A stretch of 64,000 bases of DNA. It comes from Mucilaginibacter rigui (GTDB lineage Bacteria; Bacteroidota; Bacteroidia; Sphingobacteriales; Sphingobacteriaceae). The translations under genes and the position numbers were made by a program. Shown here piece after piece: positions 26,268 to 33,838 of the stretch (the stretch's first letter is position 1; every line of letters starts with the position of its first letter). The notes beneath the pieces were generated by a model, which made no database searches, was not told where the DNA came from, and was given only the letters and a program-made list of their open reading frames with translations. The stretch spans positions 310,001-374,000 of the forward strand of contig NZ_JACWMW010000004.1 of assembly GCF_014773275.1 (NCBI RefSeq). The letters are read 5' to 3'.

Positions 26268-27116
26268 TTAGGATAGGTTGCTGTAATACTCCTGATATTT
26301 CAAAATCGCCTCATCCAAAAAATTAGGAATGATTGTATTTTGCGTGTGCACTATTTTATCGGGATCTTCTAATCGTTCCAGCATTTCGCGGTATTTGCCT
26401 TCGCCGTGCTCGGCTATTACTTCGTCTTTTTTATCCTCGCGCAGCAGCATGTTTTTTATGCCTGATGCATCTGCCTCGGGGTGAAACTGCGTAGCGAAAA
26501 AGTATTCGTTGAAACGGATGGCCATCACAGCGCGGGGCAGGTTAACATGGGGGCGCTCTTTTTCAAGTGCCAATATTTCCATTCCCAGTTCGGCAAACCG
26601 CTCTGTGTTTGGATTGATCACCTGCCAGCTGCGCGAATCCACCGTATAAAACGGATCGACAAGGCCTTCAAATACGGGCTCGTTACGGCCTGCTTCGGTT
26701 AAATGCACCGGTAATATGCCGAACGACGGCGAACGCCTCAGGTTAATATCGCCAAGATTGTATTTGCGGCACATCAGTTGGAACGAGTGGCATACAAAAA
26801 AAACATGCTTTTTCTGCGTGCCCTCTTTTTTATTGTGTGCTTCCAGTTTATCCATCAGGCGGAAATATTTCTTCTCCCACTCGGTGCCCTCACTATCCAG
26901 CGGGCTGCCCGGCCCGCCGCTTGATATGTACACATCAAAGCCGGTATCGGGTACCTGGCCTTTTAGGCGTACATCAAAAATTTGGTAACTTAATTCAAGG
27001 CCATGCTGCGCCTTGTAACGGTCCAGTATATCCCGGAAACCCCGCATCCCTTCGTTAGCCACACCCTCGTACAGGTCTAATATGGCTACTCTCACTTCCG
27101 GTTTATCTGTGCTCAT
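26268..27116 (-). CDS. Class-I glutamine amidotransferase-like protein
   Basis: A 282-aa cytoplasmic protein with a class-I GATase fold. The catalytic triad is visible: nucleophile Cys109 in VFFVCHSFQLM (usual CxGxQ region) and His212/Glu214 in ATQFHPEAD. The oxyanion loop reads YISSGGPGSP. Class-I GATases hydrolyse glutamine to supply ammonia to a partner synthase; some relatives instead cleave gamma-glutamyl bonds. Here the partners are two ATP-grasp-type ligases and a YbdK ligase, so it may feed ammonia to an amidation step or hydrolyse a gamma-glutamyl intermediate. It lies 7 nt after the YbdK gene. The fold is clear; the exact role is inferred. Confidence 0.83.
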   Translation of the reverse strand: MSTDKPEVRVAILDLYEGVANEGMRGFRDILDRYKAQHGLELSYQIFDVRLKGQVPDTGFDVYISSGGPGSPLDSEGTEWEKKYFRLMDKLEAHNKKEGTQKKHVFFVCHSFQLMCRKYNLGDINLRRSPSFGILPVHLTEAGRNEPVFEGLVDPFYTVDSRSWQVINPNTERFAELGMEILALEKERPHVNLPRAVMAIRFNEYFFATQFHPEADASGIKNMLLREDKKDEVIAEHGEGKYREMLERLEDPDKIVHTQNTIIPNFLDEAILKYQEYYSNLS

Positions 27117-27123
27117 TTCTCTC

Positions 27124-28221
27124 TTATATTCCCTTTAAAGTTTGTGATGTAATGTAGTCTACCACATCTACAAAGTTATTACTTTGATTGTAAACGGCCA
27201 GCTGCCTGTCGGCACCGGTTCCGTTTTCTAAAATTTTGTGTACGTATTGCAGGTCGTCGCGGCAGCCCAGGTCGTCAACTACATCGTCAATAAAGTCCAG
27301 CAGTTCCAGTATCAGCGCGCGGGTATTTACTTCAAGCTCCTTGCCAAAGTCTATCATTTTACCATCTATGCCATAACGGGCGGCACGCCATTTATTCTCG
27401 TTAATAAGTGCCCGGTTATAGGTAATAAACTTCATGTTGCTTTGGCGCAGTTTATACAGCTTGGCGCAGATACACTGAAACAATGCCACAAAGGTCATGG
27501 TTTCATCAATCAGCATAGGGCAATCGCACACGCGGAACTCGATAGTTTCAAAGAATGGATGCACCCGCAAATCCCACCATATCTTTTTGGCGTTATCAAT
27601 ACAGTTGGTTTTTACCAGCAGTTTAATATACCTGTCGTAATCTTCAATGCTGTCAAAATAATCGGGGATGCCCGTTCTGGGGAACTTATCAAATACTTTT
27701 GTACGGAACGATTTATAACCCGTGTTACGCCCTTCCCAAAAAGGCGAATTGGTTGATAATGCGTATACGTGCGGCAAAAAGTACCGGGCCTGGTTGGCAA
27801 TATGTATCGCCATGTCGCGCGATTGAATGCCCACATGCACGTGCAACCCAAAAATAAGGTTTGAGCGTGCGGCCTCCTGTAGTTCGTCTACTATTTCAAA
27901 ATATCTGGGATGGTCTGTTATTAGCTGGTGCTGCCAGTGCGAGAAGGGGTGCGTACCTGCCGCGCCAATGCGCAGGCCAATATCGCCTGCCAGCTGGGCT
28001 ACGGTGGTGCGCAGTTTACCTACTTCCTTGCGGGCTTCTTCGGTATTGCGGCAAATGTGGGTGCCCACCTCCACAACTGCCTGGTGCATTTCGGCCTTTA
28101 CCTGGTCTTCATGGATCTTCTGCGCGCTGTCGACAATTTTCTGATCGTGCGATTGTAACTCCCTGGTTACGGGGTCAATCACCATAAATTCTTCTTCAAC
28201 ACCTAAGGTGAACTCGTTCAT
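27124..28221 (-). CDS. YbdK-type carboxylate-amine ligase (GCS2 family)
   Basis: A 365-aa member of the glutamate-cysteine ligase 2 family (glutamine-synthetase-like fold). Family motifs are present: FTLGVEEEFMVID at the N-terminus with metal-binding glutamates, AEMHQAVVEVGTHIC, GAAGTHPFSHW, GLHVHVGI and ETIEFRVCDCP. E. coli YbdK has about the same length and weak gamma-glutamylcysteine ligase activity, but most members have unknown substrates. It joins an amino acid carboxylate to an amine using ATP. It starts the tight block of four genes (gaps 4-10 nt) that includes the amidotransferase and the ATP-grasp-type protein. A large palindrome separates it from the second ATP-grasp gene upstream. 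Confidence 0.9.
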   Translation of the reverse strand: MNEFTLGVEEEFMVIDPVTRELQSHDQKIVDSAQKIHEDQVKAEMHQAVVEVGTHICRNTEEARKEVGKLRTTVAQLAGDIGLRIGAAGTHPFSHWQHQLITDHPRYFEIVDELQEAARSNLIFGLHVHVGIQSRDMAIHIANQARYFLPHVYALSTNSPFWEGRNTGYKSFRTKVFDKFPRTGIPDYFDSIEDYDRYIKLLVKTNCIDNAKKIWWDLRVHPFFETIEFRVCDCPMLIDETMTFVALFQCICAKLYKLRQSNMKFITYNRALINENKWRAARYGIDGKMIDFGKELEVNTRALILELLDFIDDVVDDLGCRDDLQYVHKILENGTGADRQLAVYNQSNNFVDVVDYITSQTLKGI

Positions 28222-28262
28222 AATTGGTTAGGGGTTATTGGTTATTTTCTTCGTCGTAGTAA

Positions 28263-28376
28263 ACTCACCCCGACCACGCTTTGCTGGTCGACCCTCTCTG
28301 CTTCGCAAAGAGGGTTAGCTGCAATTTGTTTCCAAAAACCCCTCTTTGCGAAGCAGAGAGGGGGCAGGGGGTGAGT
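28263..28376. repeat. Large nested palindrome inside the ligase cluster
   Basis: Perfect 23-bp arms at 28292-28314 and 28340-28362 (CCCTCTCTGC...AGAGGG and its complement) lie inside outer arms ACTCACCCC (28263-28271) and GGGGTGAGT (28368-28376), with a small GACCA/TGGTC hairpin in the left half. The RNA could fold into a very stable hairpin and reduce read-through between the two ligase genes. It has the look of a dispersed palindromic repeat rather than a simple terminator. Confidence 0.85.
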
Positions 28377-28382
28377 CAACCA

Positions 28383-29456
28383 CTATTTCTTCGCCGCCTT
28401 CTTAGGGGCTGCCGGTTTCTTTTTGGGTTTTGCTTCTTCTGTAATGGCGTGGTCAACTGTGCCCGCGCTAACATCTGCTTTGGCAGCTTTTGCCGAAGCA
28501 GCCACAAGTGGCTTGCCTGCTGCGCCGGTTTTTACAAACTCGCCCCAGGTTAGGTTGTCTTTATCATCTTTTTGTGCTTTGGCGCGTTCTATGGCATAGC
28601 TGGCAGCGGTTTCTACCACCCATTCAAAGTTATCCTGCCCAACGCTGGTAACTTCGGCATCAGGGGCGGGGTTGCAAAAATCAATAGCGTAAGGGATGCC
28701 ATCGCGTACGGCAAACTCCACGGTATTAAAATCATAACCGAGGTACTGGTTTAGCTGCAAAACATATTTAGTGATGGTATCCAGCATTTTTTTTGATGCA
28801 GGCGCTTTGCCATGCTCATAACGCAGATGGTGCGGGTTGCGCGGCTCGTATTGCATAATACGCACGTGCTTGCCGCCAATGCAATAACAGCGGAAATAAT
28901 CATCAAAAATAATTTCTTCCTGAAGTAGCATTACCAGTTGCCTGGTTTCGGCGAATTTCTCCCACAGGTCGTCCTTGTCGCTAATTTTGTAAACATCGCG
29001 CCAGCCGCCGCCGTCAAAGGGTTTCATGTATGCCGGGAAACCTACGTAATCAAATATCGCGTCCCAATCTAAAGGGAAGGCCAGGTTACGGAACGAGCGG
29101 TCGGTGGTGCTGTCCGGGTGATCTTTTGATGGCAGCAACACTGTTTTAGGTACCGGTACACCCAGTTTAACGGCTAAAGCGTTATTGAAAAATTTCTCGT
29201 CGGCGCTCCACCAGAATGGGTTATTAATAACCGCTGTACCTGTAATGGCAGCGTTTTTTAACGATGCGCGGTAAAACGGTACATCCTGCGAAATACGGTC
29301 TACAATTACCGAGTAGCCCAATGGTTCGCCCTGCATCATTTTATCAATGCGTACAAATTCGGCTTTAATGTTTTTTTCACTCTTTTCGTTTATCCTGTCA
29401 ACAAATGCCTGCGGGAATGAATTTTCCTGACCGAATAAGATGCCTATTTTTTTCAT
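28383..29456 (-). CDS. ATP-grasp ligase (RimK/glutathione-synthetase-like) with Lys/Ala-rich tail
   Basis: A 357-aa cytoplasmic protein with ATP-grasp motifs in canonical order: YMKPFDGGGWRDVYK (Lys145 and Gly-rich loop), LLQEEI (179-182), RCYCIGGKHVRIMQYEPR (about 189-206) and the metal-binding pair NTVEF (Glu247) and AIDFCNPAPD (Asn262). Such enzymes form amide or peptide bonds through acyl-phosphates. The last 40 residues are low complexity (EAKPKKKPAAPKKAAKK), perhaps binding nucleic acid or a membrane surface, and are unusual for the family. It lies between an esterase gene and the YbdK block on the same strand, so it probably acts in the same pathway. Substrates are unknown. Confidence 0.85.
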   Translation of the reverse strand: MKKIGILFGQENSFPQAFVDRINEKSEKNIKAEFVRIDKMMQGEPLGYSVIVDRISQDVPFYRASLKNAAITGTAVINNPFWWSADEKFFNNALAVKLGVPVPKTVLLPSKDHPDSTTDRSFRNLAFPLDWDAIFDYVGFPAYMKPFDGGGWRDVYKISDKDDLWEKFAETRQLVMLLQEEIIFDDYFRCYCIGGKHVRIMQYEPRNPHHLRYEHGKAPASKKMLDTITKYVLQLNQYLGYDFNTVEFAVRDGIPYAIDFCNPAPDAEVTSVGQDNFEWVVETAASYAIERAKAQKDDKDNLTWGEFVKTGAAGKPLVAASAKAAKADVSAGTVDHAITEEAKPKKKPAAPKKAAKK

Positions 29457-29532
29457 TTTAATGTTTTTATAGTGTAGTTGGTTATGTCTTGTTTTTCTTT
29501 TGTCCTGATTCCTGAATCTTAACTTCTTGATT

Positions 29533-30240
29533 CTACTTTATCGTGCTTAAATAATGCGGGAACATTTCCTTCCAAATCGGCCAGTCATGATTGGCAAACG
29601 GGCGGATATCCAGCCAATGGTTAATGTTTTTTTGGTTCAGAATGTTTGACATCCGGATATTATAATCCTTACACATATCATGCTCTGAAGTGCCCAGTAT
29701 AATATTCATCTGCCAAAGCTCGGGCTTATTGCTGCCGGGCAAAAAATCTACCGGGTTGTTATAAAATATATCGTCGTTATAAAAGCCGTCGGTAAACATG
29801 GTTATATCAAAAGCGCTGCCCATGGTAAACAGGTGGGCTACCATTTCGGGGTGTTTAAATGCGAAATTTGCAGCGTGGTAGCCGCCAAAGCTGCAACCGG
29901 CAACGGCTACTTTGCCAACGCCGGTTTCGTGCATAGCCCAGGGCGCAAGCTCTTCTACCAACATCTTATCATACCAGGCGTAGTTGCGGGCGCGGTCGGC
30001 AGGGTGGATGCCTTTGTCGTACCAGCTGCGGTCGTCAATAGTATCGGGGCAATAGATCTTCACCAGGCCTTCGTCTACAAACCAGCGCACGCTATCGATC
30101 AGCCCAAAATCTTTATTTTGGTGGTAACGGCCATTGGTAGTAGGGAAAAGAATAACCGGGAAACCCCTGTCGCCAAAAACCAGCATTTCAAGGTCGAGGT
30201 TTAAATTTGGGGAGTGCCAGCGGTGGTATTGCTCAGTCAA
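29533..30240 (-). CDS. Cytoplasmic esterase (alpha/beta hydrolase, esterase-D-like)
   Basis: A 235-aa alpha/beta hydrolase without signal peptide. The nucleophile elbow is AGCSFGGYHAAN (Ser117), the oxyanion region is VILFPTTNGRYHQN, a candidate acid is SEHD (Asp188) and the catalytic His is in FANHDWPIW (His218). It shares a fold with 'putative esterase' family proteins such as the one encoded divergently 130 bp away. The start is TTG 30238-30240, as there is no in-frame ATG nearby. It lies 76 nt upstream of the ATP-grasp gene, so it is probably the promoter-proximal gene of the ligase cluster. It may release the product or trim an ester-linked precursor (inference). Confidence 0.82.
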   Translation of the reverse strand: MTEQYHRWHSPNLNLDLEMLVFGDRGFPVILFPTTNGRYHQNKDFGLIDSVRWFVDEGLVKIYCPDTIDDRSWYDKGIHPADRARNYAWYDKMLVEELAPWAMHETGVGKVAVAGCSFGGYHAANFAFKHPEMVAHLFTMGSAFDITMFTDGFYNDDIFYNNPVDFLPGSNKPELWQMNIILGTSEHDMCKDYNIRMSNILNQKNINHWLDIRPFANHDWPIWKEMFPHYLSTIK

Positions 30241-30337
30241 GTTGTTGTGTTTAAGATGGTAATATAGCAGGATTGCGTGTAAATGTCAACACCGTGCCAA
30301 ATAATTCTGTTTTGATTATTAAATAAAAGTATAAGCT

Positions 30338-30345
30338 TACTTTTG
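30338..30345 (+). promoter_or_regulatory. -7 promoter box for the divergent esterase
   Basis: TACTTTTG, exact consensus, 24 nt before ATG 30370. A TTTTG at 30310-30314 may be the -33 element, with a rather long spacer. Confidence 0.65.
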
Positions 30346-30369
30346 TACCCTTAATTAGTTTTTAATACC

Positions 30370-31182
30370 ATGTACTACAGTACAGACACTGAAATGAAGA
30401 TAGCAGAACAGGAACTCACCATAACATCAAAAGTACTTGGCCGTGAGGTTACCTGCACTTTGCTTATGCCCGAAGACGGCGCTGTAGCAGAGCCCCTTAA
30501 TTTACTTTTACTGAACGATGGCCAGGAGCTTGAAAACCTTAAACTGGCTGATACCCTGGAAAATTTATACGAACGTAACTGCCTTAAGCCTTTACTCACC
30601 GTTGCTATACACGCAGGCGAAGACCGCATACAGGAATACGGCATTGCCGGCAAACCTGATTTTAAAAAGCGTGGTGCTAAGGCCGACCTCTACACCAAAT
30701 TTATTAAAACCGAACTGTTGCCGTTTATCTACGAGCATACCGGTATTGATGATTTTGAAACCACCGCATTCGCGGGATTTTCGCTTGGTGGTTTAAGCGC
30801 CATGGATATTGCCTGGAATAACCCGGAGCTATTTAATAAAGTAGGCGCGTTCTCTGCCTCGTTTTGGTGGAGGGGTAAAGATTTGGCCAAAGGCTATACC
30901 AATGACGACCGCCTGATGCACAGCCTTATTAAAAACACCACCGGCAAACCCGAACTTAAATTCTGGCTGCAAACCGGCACCAAAGATGAAACCGCTGACC
31001 GTAACAAAAATGGTATTATAGATTCTATCGACGATACCATCGATATCATCAAAGAACTGCTTGCCAAAGGCTATGAGCGCCCGGCGGATATCCAATACCT
31101 GGAAATGCTTGGCGGTACGCACGATACGGAGACTTGGGGCAAAGCCATGCCTAAATTTTTACAATGGGCATTTGGGAAGTAA
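30370..31182 (+). CDS. Esterase family protein with an EF-hand-like loop
   Basis: A 270-aa cytoplasmic enterochelin-esterase-like (putative esterase) protein. Nucleophile elbow AGFSLGGLSA (Ser138); final His in GGTHDTETW (His251). Between the two is TADRNKNGIIDSIDDT (about 208-223), whose D-x-N-x-N-G-x-I-D spacing matches a calcium-binding EF-hand/dockerin loop; its function here is unknown. The start is ATG 30370, with another ATG at 30394 possible. It is transcribed away from the ligase cluster from a 130-bp gap shared with the other esterase, so the two may be co-regulated. The substrate is unknown. Confidence 0.83.
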   Translation: MYYSTDTEMKIAEQELTITSKVLGREVTCTLLMPEDGAVAEPLNLLLLNDGQELENLKLADTLENLYERNCLKPLLTVAIHAGEDRIQEYGIAGKPDFKKRGAKADLYTKFIKTELLPFIYEHTGIDDFETTAFAGFSLGGLSAMDIAWNNPELFNKVGAFSASFWWRGKDLAKGYTNDDRLMHSLIKNTTGKPELKFWLQTGTKDETADRNKNGIIDSIDDTIDIIKELLAKGYERPADIQYLEMLGGTHDTETWGKAMPKFLQWAFGK

Positions 31183-31323
31183 GGTTACATGTAGCGCCAA
31201 ATCCGAACACAGGTTGTATCGATAACGAACGTTGGATATTTTAGGTTGATTTTAAGGTGTTGATTTTTAGTATATTGCGAAGTGGTATAGAACTGGCAAT
31301 GCCCTTTGTACTAAAATATTATC

Positions 31324-31806
31324 ATGAAAAAAAATCGTGCGTCAATATTTCTGGCGTTAATTACCGGTATAGTTATTTCGGCAACAGCATCGGCCCAAAA
31401 CAAAGATGCGTATACCTATAAACCCGAATCTATAGAATTGTACAACAAGATCCTGCATATGGATAGCGTTTATTTTAACGCGTACAATACCTGCGATATG
31501 GATAAACAGGCAGCAATTTACGCCGATAGCATTGAATTTTACCACGATAAAGGCGGGCTGATGACCTCAAAGCAAGCCCTGTTGGATGCCATCAAGAAAA
31601 ATATATGCGGCAAGGTTACCCGGGTACTGGTTAAGGGAAGCGTAGAGGTTTATCCGATCGCCGGATTTGGAGCGGTGGAAATCGGACTTCACCGGTTTGT
31701 TAACCACGCTGAAAGCGAAACTCCCTCAAAGCCCGATAAGTTTATTGTGATATGGCGGTTAAGAAACGATAAGTGGCAGATAACGCGGGTTGTGAGCCTG
31801 CATTAA
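31324..31806 (+). CDS. Secreted NTF2-like (DUF4440/SnoaL-type) protein
   Basis: A 160-aa protein with a signal peptide (ending ATASAQ). The mature part is a cone-shaped NTF2-like fold: 'HMDSVYFNAYNTCDMDKQAAIYADSIEFYHDKGGLMTSKQALLDAIKK' layout (helix, then Asp/Tyr-rich strand), an ICGKVTR turn, and C-terminal strands KFIVIWRLRNDKWQITRVVSLH. DUF4440 proteins include ketosteroid-isomerase-like enzymes and ligand binders; being exported, it probably acts in the periplasm. Single gene with no obvious operon partner. Confidence 0.83.
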   Translation: MKKNRASIFLALITGIVISATASAQNKDAYTYKPESIELYNKILHMDSVYFNAYNTCDMDKQAAIYADSIEFYHDKGGLMTSKQALLDAIKKNICGKVTRVLVKGSVEVYPIAGFGAVEIGLHRFVNHAESETPSKPDKFIVIWRLRNDKWQITRVVSLH

Positions 31807-31915
31807 TGCATTATCAAGCCGCTTTTAATAATCTCTATCCCATTCCCTAACAATTAAGTAATAATCAGTTAATTGTAAAATGGTGGTTCCTCTTTCAAAT
31901 GCCAATTGTAAAGCG

Positions 31916-31923
31916 TATCTTTG
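31916..31923 (+). promoter_or_regulatory. -7 promoter box for typA
   Basis: TATCTTTG, exact consensus, 24 nt before the typA ATG. Confidence 0.72.
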
Positions 31924-31947
31924 CGCCAAATTTAGAGGCCGCATTTC

Positions 31948-33759
31948 ATGCAAAAAATAAGAAATATTGCGATTATCGCACACGTTGACCACGGTAAAAC
32001 CACTTTGGTTGACAAAATTTTACACAGTTGCTCTATCTTCAGAGATAACGAGCAAACTGGTGAATTAATTCTGGATAATAATGACCTGGAACGTGAACGT
32101 GGTATTACCATCGTTTCAAAAAACGTTTCGGTAATGTACAAAGATGTTAAGATCAACATTATTGATACCCCTGGTCACGCCGATTTTGGTGGTGAGGTAG
32201 AGCGTGTATTGAAAATGGCTGATGGCGTTCTTTTACTTTGCGATGCTTTTGAAGGCGCTATGCCTCAAACACGCTTTGTAACCCAAAAAGCTTTGGCACT
32301 GGGCTTAAAGCCAATTGTGGTTGTAAACAAAGTAGATAAAGAAAACTGCCGCCCCGAAGAAGTTTACGAGCAGATTTTTGAATTGTTCTTTAACCTTGAG
32401 GCTACCGAAGACCAACTGGATTTCCCGGTTATCTACGGTTCGTCAAAACAAGGTTGGATGAGCACCGACTATAAACAACCTACTGATAATATCTTCCCGT
32501 TGATGGATGCAATTCTGGAGAATATCCCGCCGGCACCTATCAATGAAGGTACACTGCAAATGCAGATCACCTCGTTAGATTACTCATCTTTCGTAGGCCG
32601 TATCGCTATTGGCCGTGTTGCCCGTGGTACTATCAAAGAAAACATGCCGGTATCGTTGGTAAAACGCGATGGTACTATCCAAAAATCGCGTATCAAAGAA
32701 CTTTACACCTTCGAAGGCTTGGGTAAGGTTAAGGCTACATCTGTTAACGCAGGCGATATTTGTGCTGTTGTAGGTATTGATGGTTTTGATATTGGCGATA
32801 CCATCGCTGATTTTGAAAAACCGGAGCAATTGGAAGTTATCCATATTGACGAGCCTACCATGAACATGTTGTTCACCATCAACACTTCACCGTTTTTTGG
32901 TAAGGAAGGCAAGTTTGTAACCTCACGCCACCTGCGCGACCGTTTGTACAAAGAAATGGAGAAAAACCTGGCGCTTAAGGTTGTTGAAACCGAATCGCCT
33001 GATTCATACCTGGTATACGGCCGTGGTATCCTCCATTTATCAGTATTGATCGAGACTATGCGTCGCGAAGGATACGAATTACAGGTAGGCCAGCCGCAGG
33101 TTATTGTTAAAGAAATTGACGGTGTTAAATGCGAGCCGGTTGAAACCCTTATAGTTGATGTGCCGGGTGATGTTGCAGGTAAAGTTATTGAACTGGTAAC
33201 ACAGCGCAAAGGCGACCTGCTTGTAATGGAGCCAAAAGGCGATTTACAACACCTTGAGTTTGATATCCCATCTCGTGGTATCATCGGTTTACGTAACAAC
33301 GTATTAACCGCTACAGGTGGCGAGGCTATTATGGCACACCGCTTTAAAGCATACGAGCCATGGAAAGGCCAGATACCGGGCCGCTCAAACGGTGTATTGG
33401 TATCTATGGATACCGGTAAAACCACTGCCTTTGCTATTGATAAGCTGCAGGATCGTGGCAGGTTCCACATTGATCCGGGAGTTGATATTTACGAAGGACA
33501 GGTACTGGGCGAGCACATCCGCGATAACGACTTGGTTATTAACTTAACCAAAGGCAAGCAGTTAACCAACATGCGTGCATCTGGTAGCGATACCAACGTG
33601 CGTATTGCGCCTGCTATTAAATTCTCGTTAGAAGAATCGATGGAGTATATCCAGGCTGATGAATACATTGAGGTAACCCCGCAAAGCATCCGTCTGCGTA
33701 AGATCTATCTGAACGAGAATGAACGTAGAATTAACGCTAAAAAGTTCCAGAGCCAGTAA
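31948..33759 (+). CDS. typA: Ribosome-associated translational GTPase TypA/BipA
   Basis: A 603-aa translation-factor GTPase with EF-G-like domains and the BipA-specific C-terminus. GTPase motifs: AHVDHGKTTL (11-20), RGITI, DTPGHADFGGEVER and NKVDKENCRPEEV. The C-terminal half has the typical 'RGIIGLRNNVLTATGGEAIMAHRF' and 'GRSNGVLVSMDTGKTTAFAID' segments. BipA binds the 70S ribosome and is involved in large-subunit assembly and stress or low-temperature growth. Length fits the family. Monocistronic, with an upstream -7 box and a strong terminator after the stop. Confidence 0.97.
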   Translation: MQKIRNIAIIAHVDHGKTTLVDKILHSCSIFRDNEQTGELILDNNDLERERGITIVSKNVSVMYKDVKINIIDTPGHADFGGEVERVLKMADGVLLLCDAFEGAMPQTRFVTQKALALGLKPIVVVNKVDKENCRPEEVYEQIFELFFNLEATEDQLDFPVIYGSSKQGWMSTDYKQPTDNIFPLMDAILENIPPAPINEGTLQMQITSLDYSSFVGRIAIGRVARGTIKENMPVSLVKRDGTIQKSRIKELYTFEGLGKVKATSVNAGDICAVVGIDGFDIGDTIADFEKPEQLEVIHIDEPTMNMLFTINTSPFFGKEGKFVTSRHLRDRLYKEMEKNLALKVVETESPDSYLVYGRGILHLSVLIETMRREGYELQVGQPQVIVKEIDGVKCEPVETLIVDVPGDVAGKVIELVTQRKGDLLVMEPKGDLQHLEFDIPSRGIIGLRNNVLTATGGEAIMAHRFKAYEPWKGQIPGRSNGVLVSMDTGKTTAFAIDKLQDRGRFHIDPGVDIYEGQVLGEHIRDNDLVINLTKGKQLTNMRASGSDTNVRIAPAIKFSLEESMEYIQADEYIEVTPQSIRLRKIYLNENERRINAKKFQSQ

Positions 33760-33779
33760 TAGGTAACTTTCTAATATTA

Positions 33780-33815
33780 AAAGAGCCCTCGGTTTAATTA
33801 CAGAGGGCTCTTTGC
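33780..33815 (+). terminator. Terminator after typA
   Basis: AAAGAGCCCTC / GAGGGCTCTTT, 11-bp perfect arms around a 12-nt loop, followed by a T-rich stretch. Confidence 0.88.
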
Positions 33816-33821
33816 TTTTTA

Positions 33822-33829
33822 TATATTTG
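33822..33829 (+). promoter_or_regulatory. -7 promoter box for the glycan operon
   Basis: TATATTTG, exact consensus, 9 nt before ATG 33839. It follows the typA terminator directly and decides the flippase start: an in-frame TTG at 33812 lies upstream of the box and cannot be used. Confidence 0.7.
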
Positions 33830-33838
33830 CAATATAAT

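Noticed and set aside
32703..33470. 255-codon open frame opposite typA
   Set aside because: Antisense shadow of a strongly conserved gene; its Ser/Arg-rich, domain-free translation is typical of such shadows.
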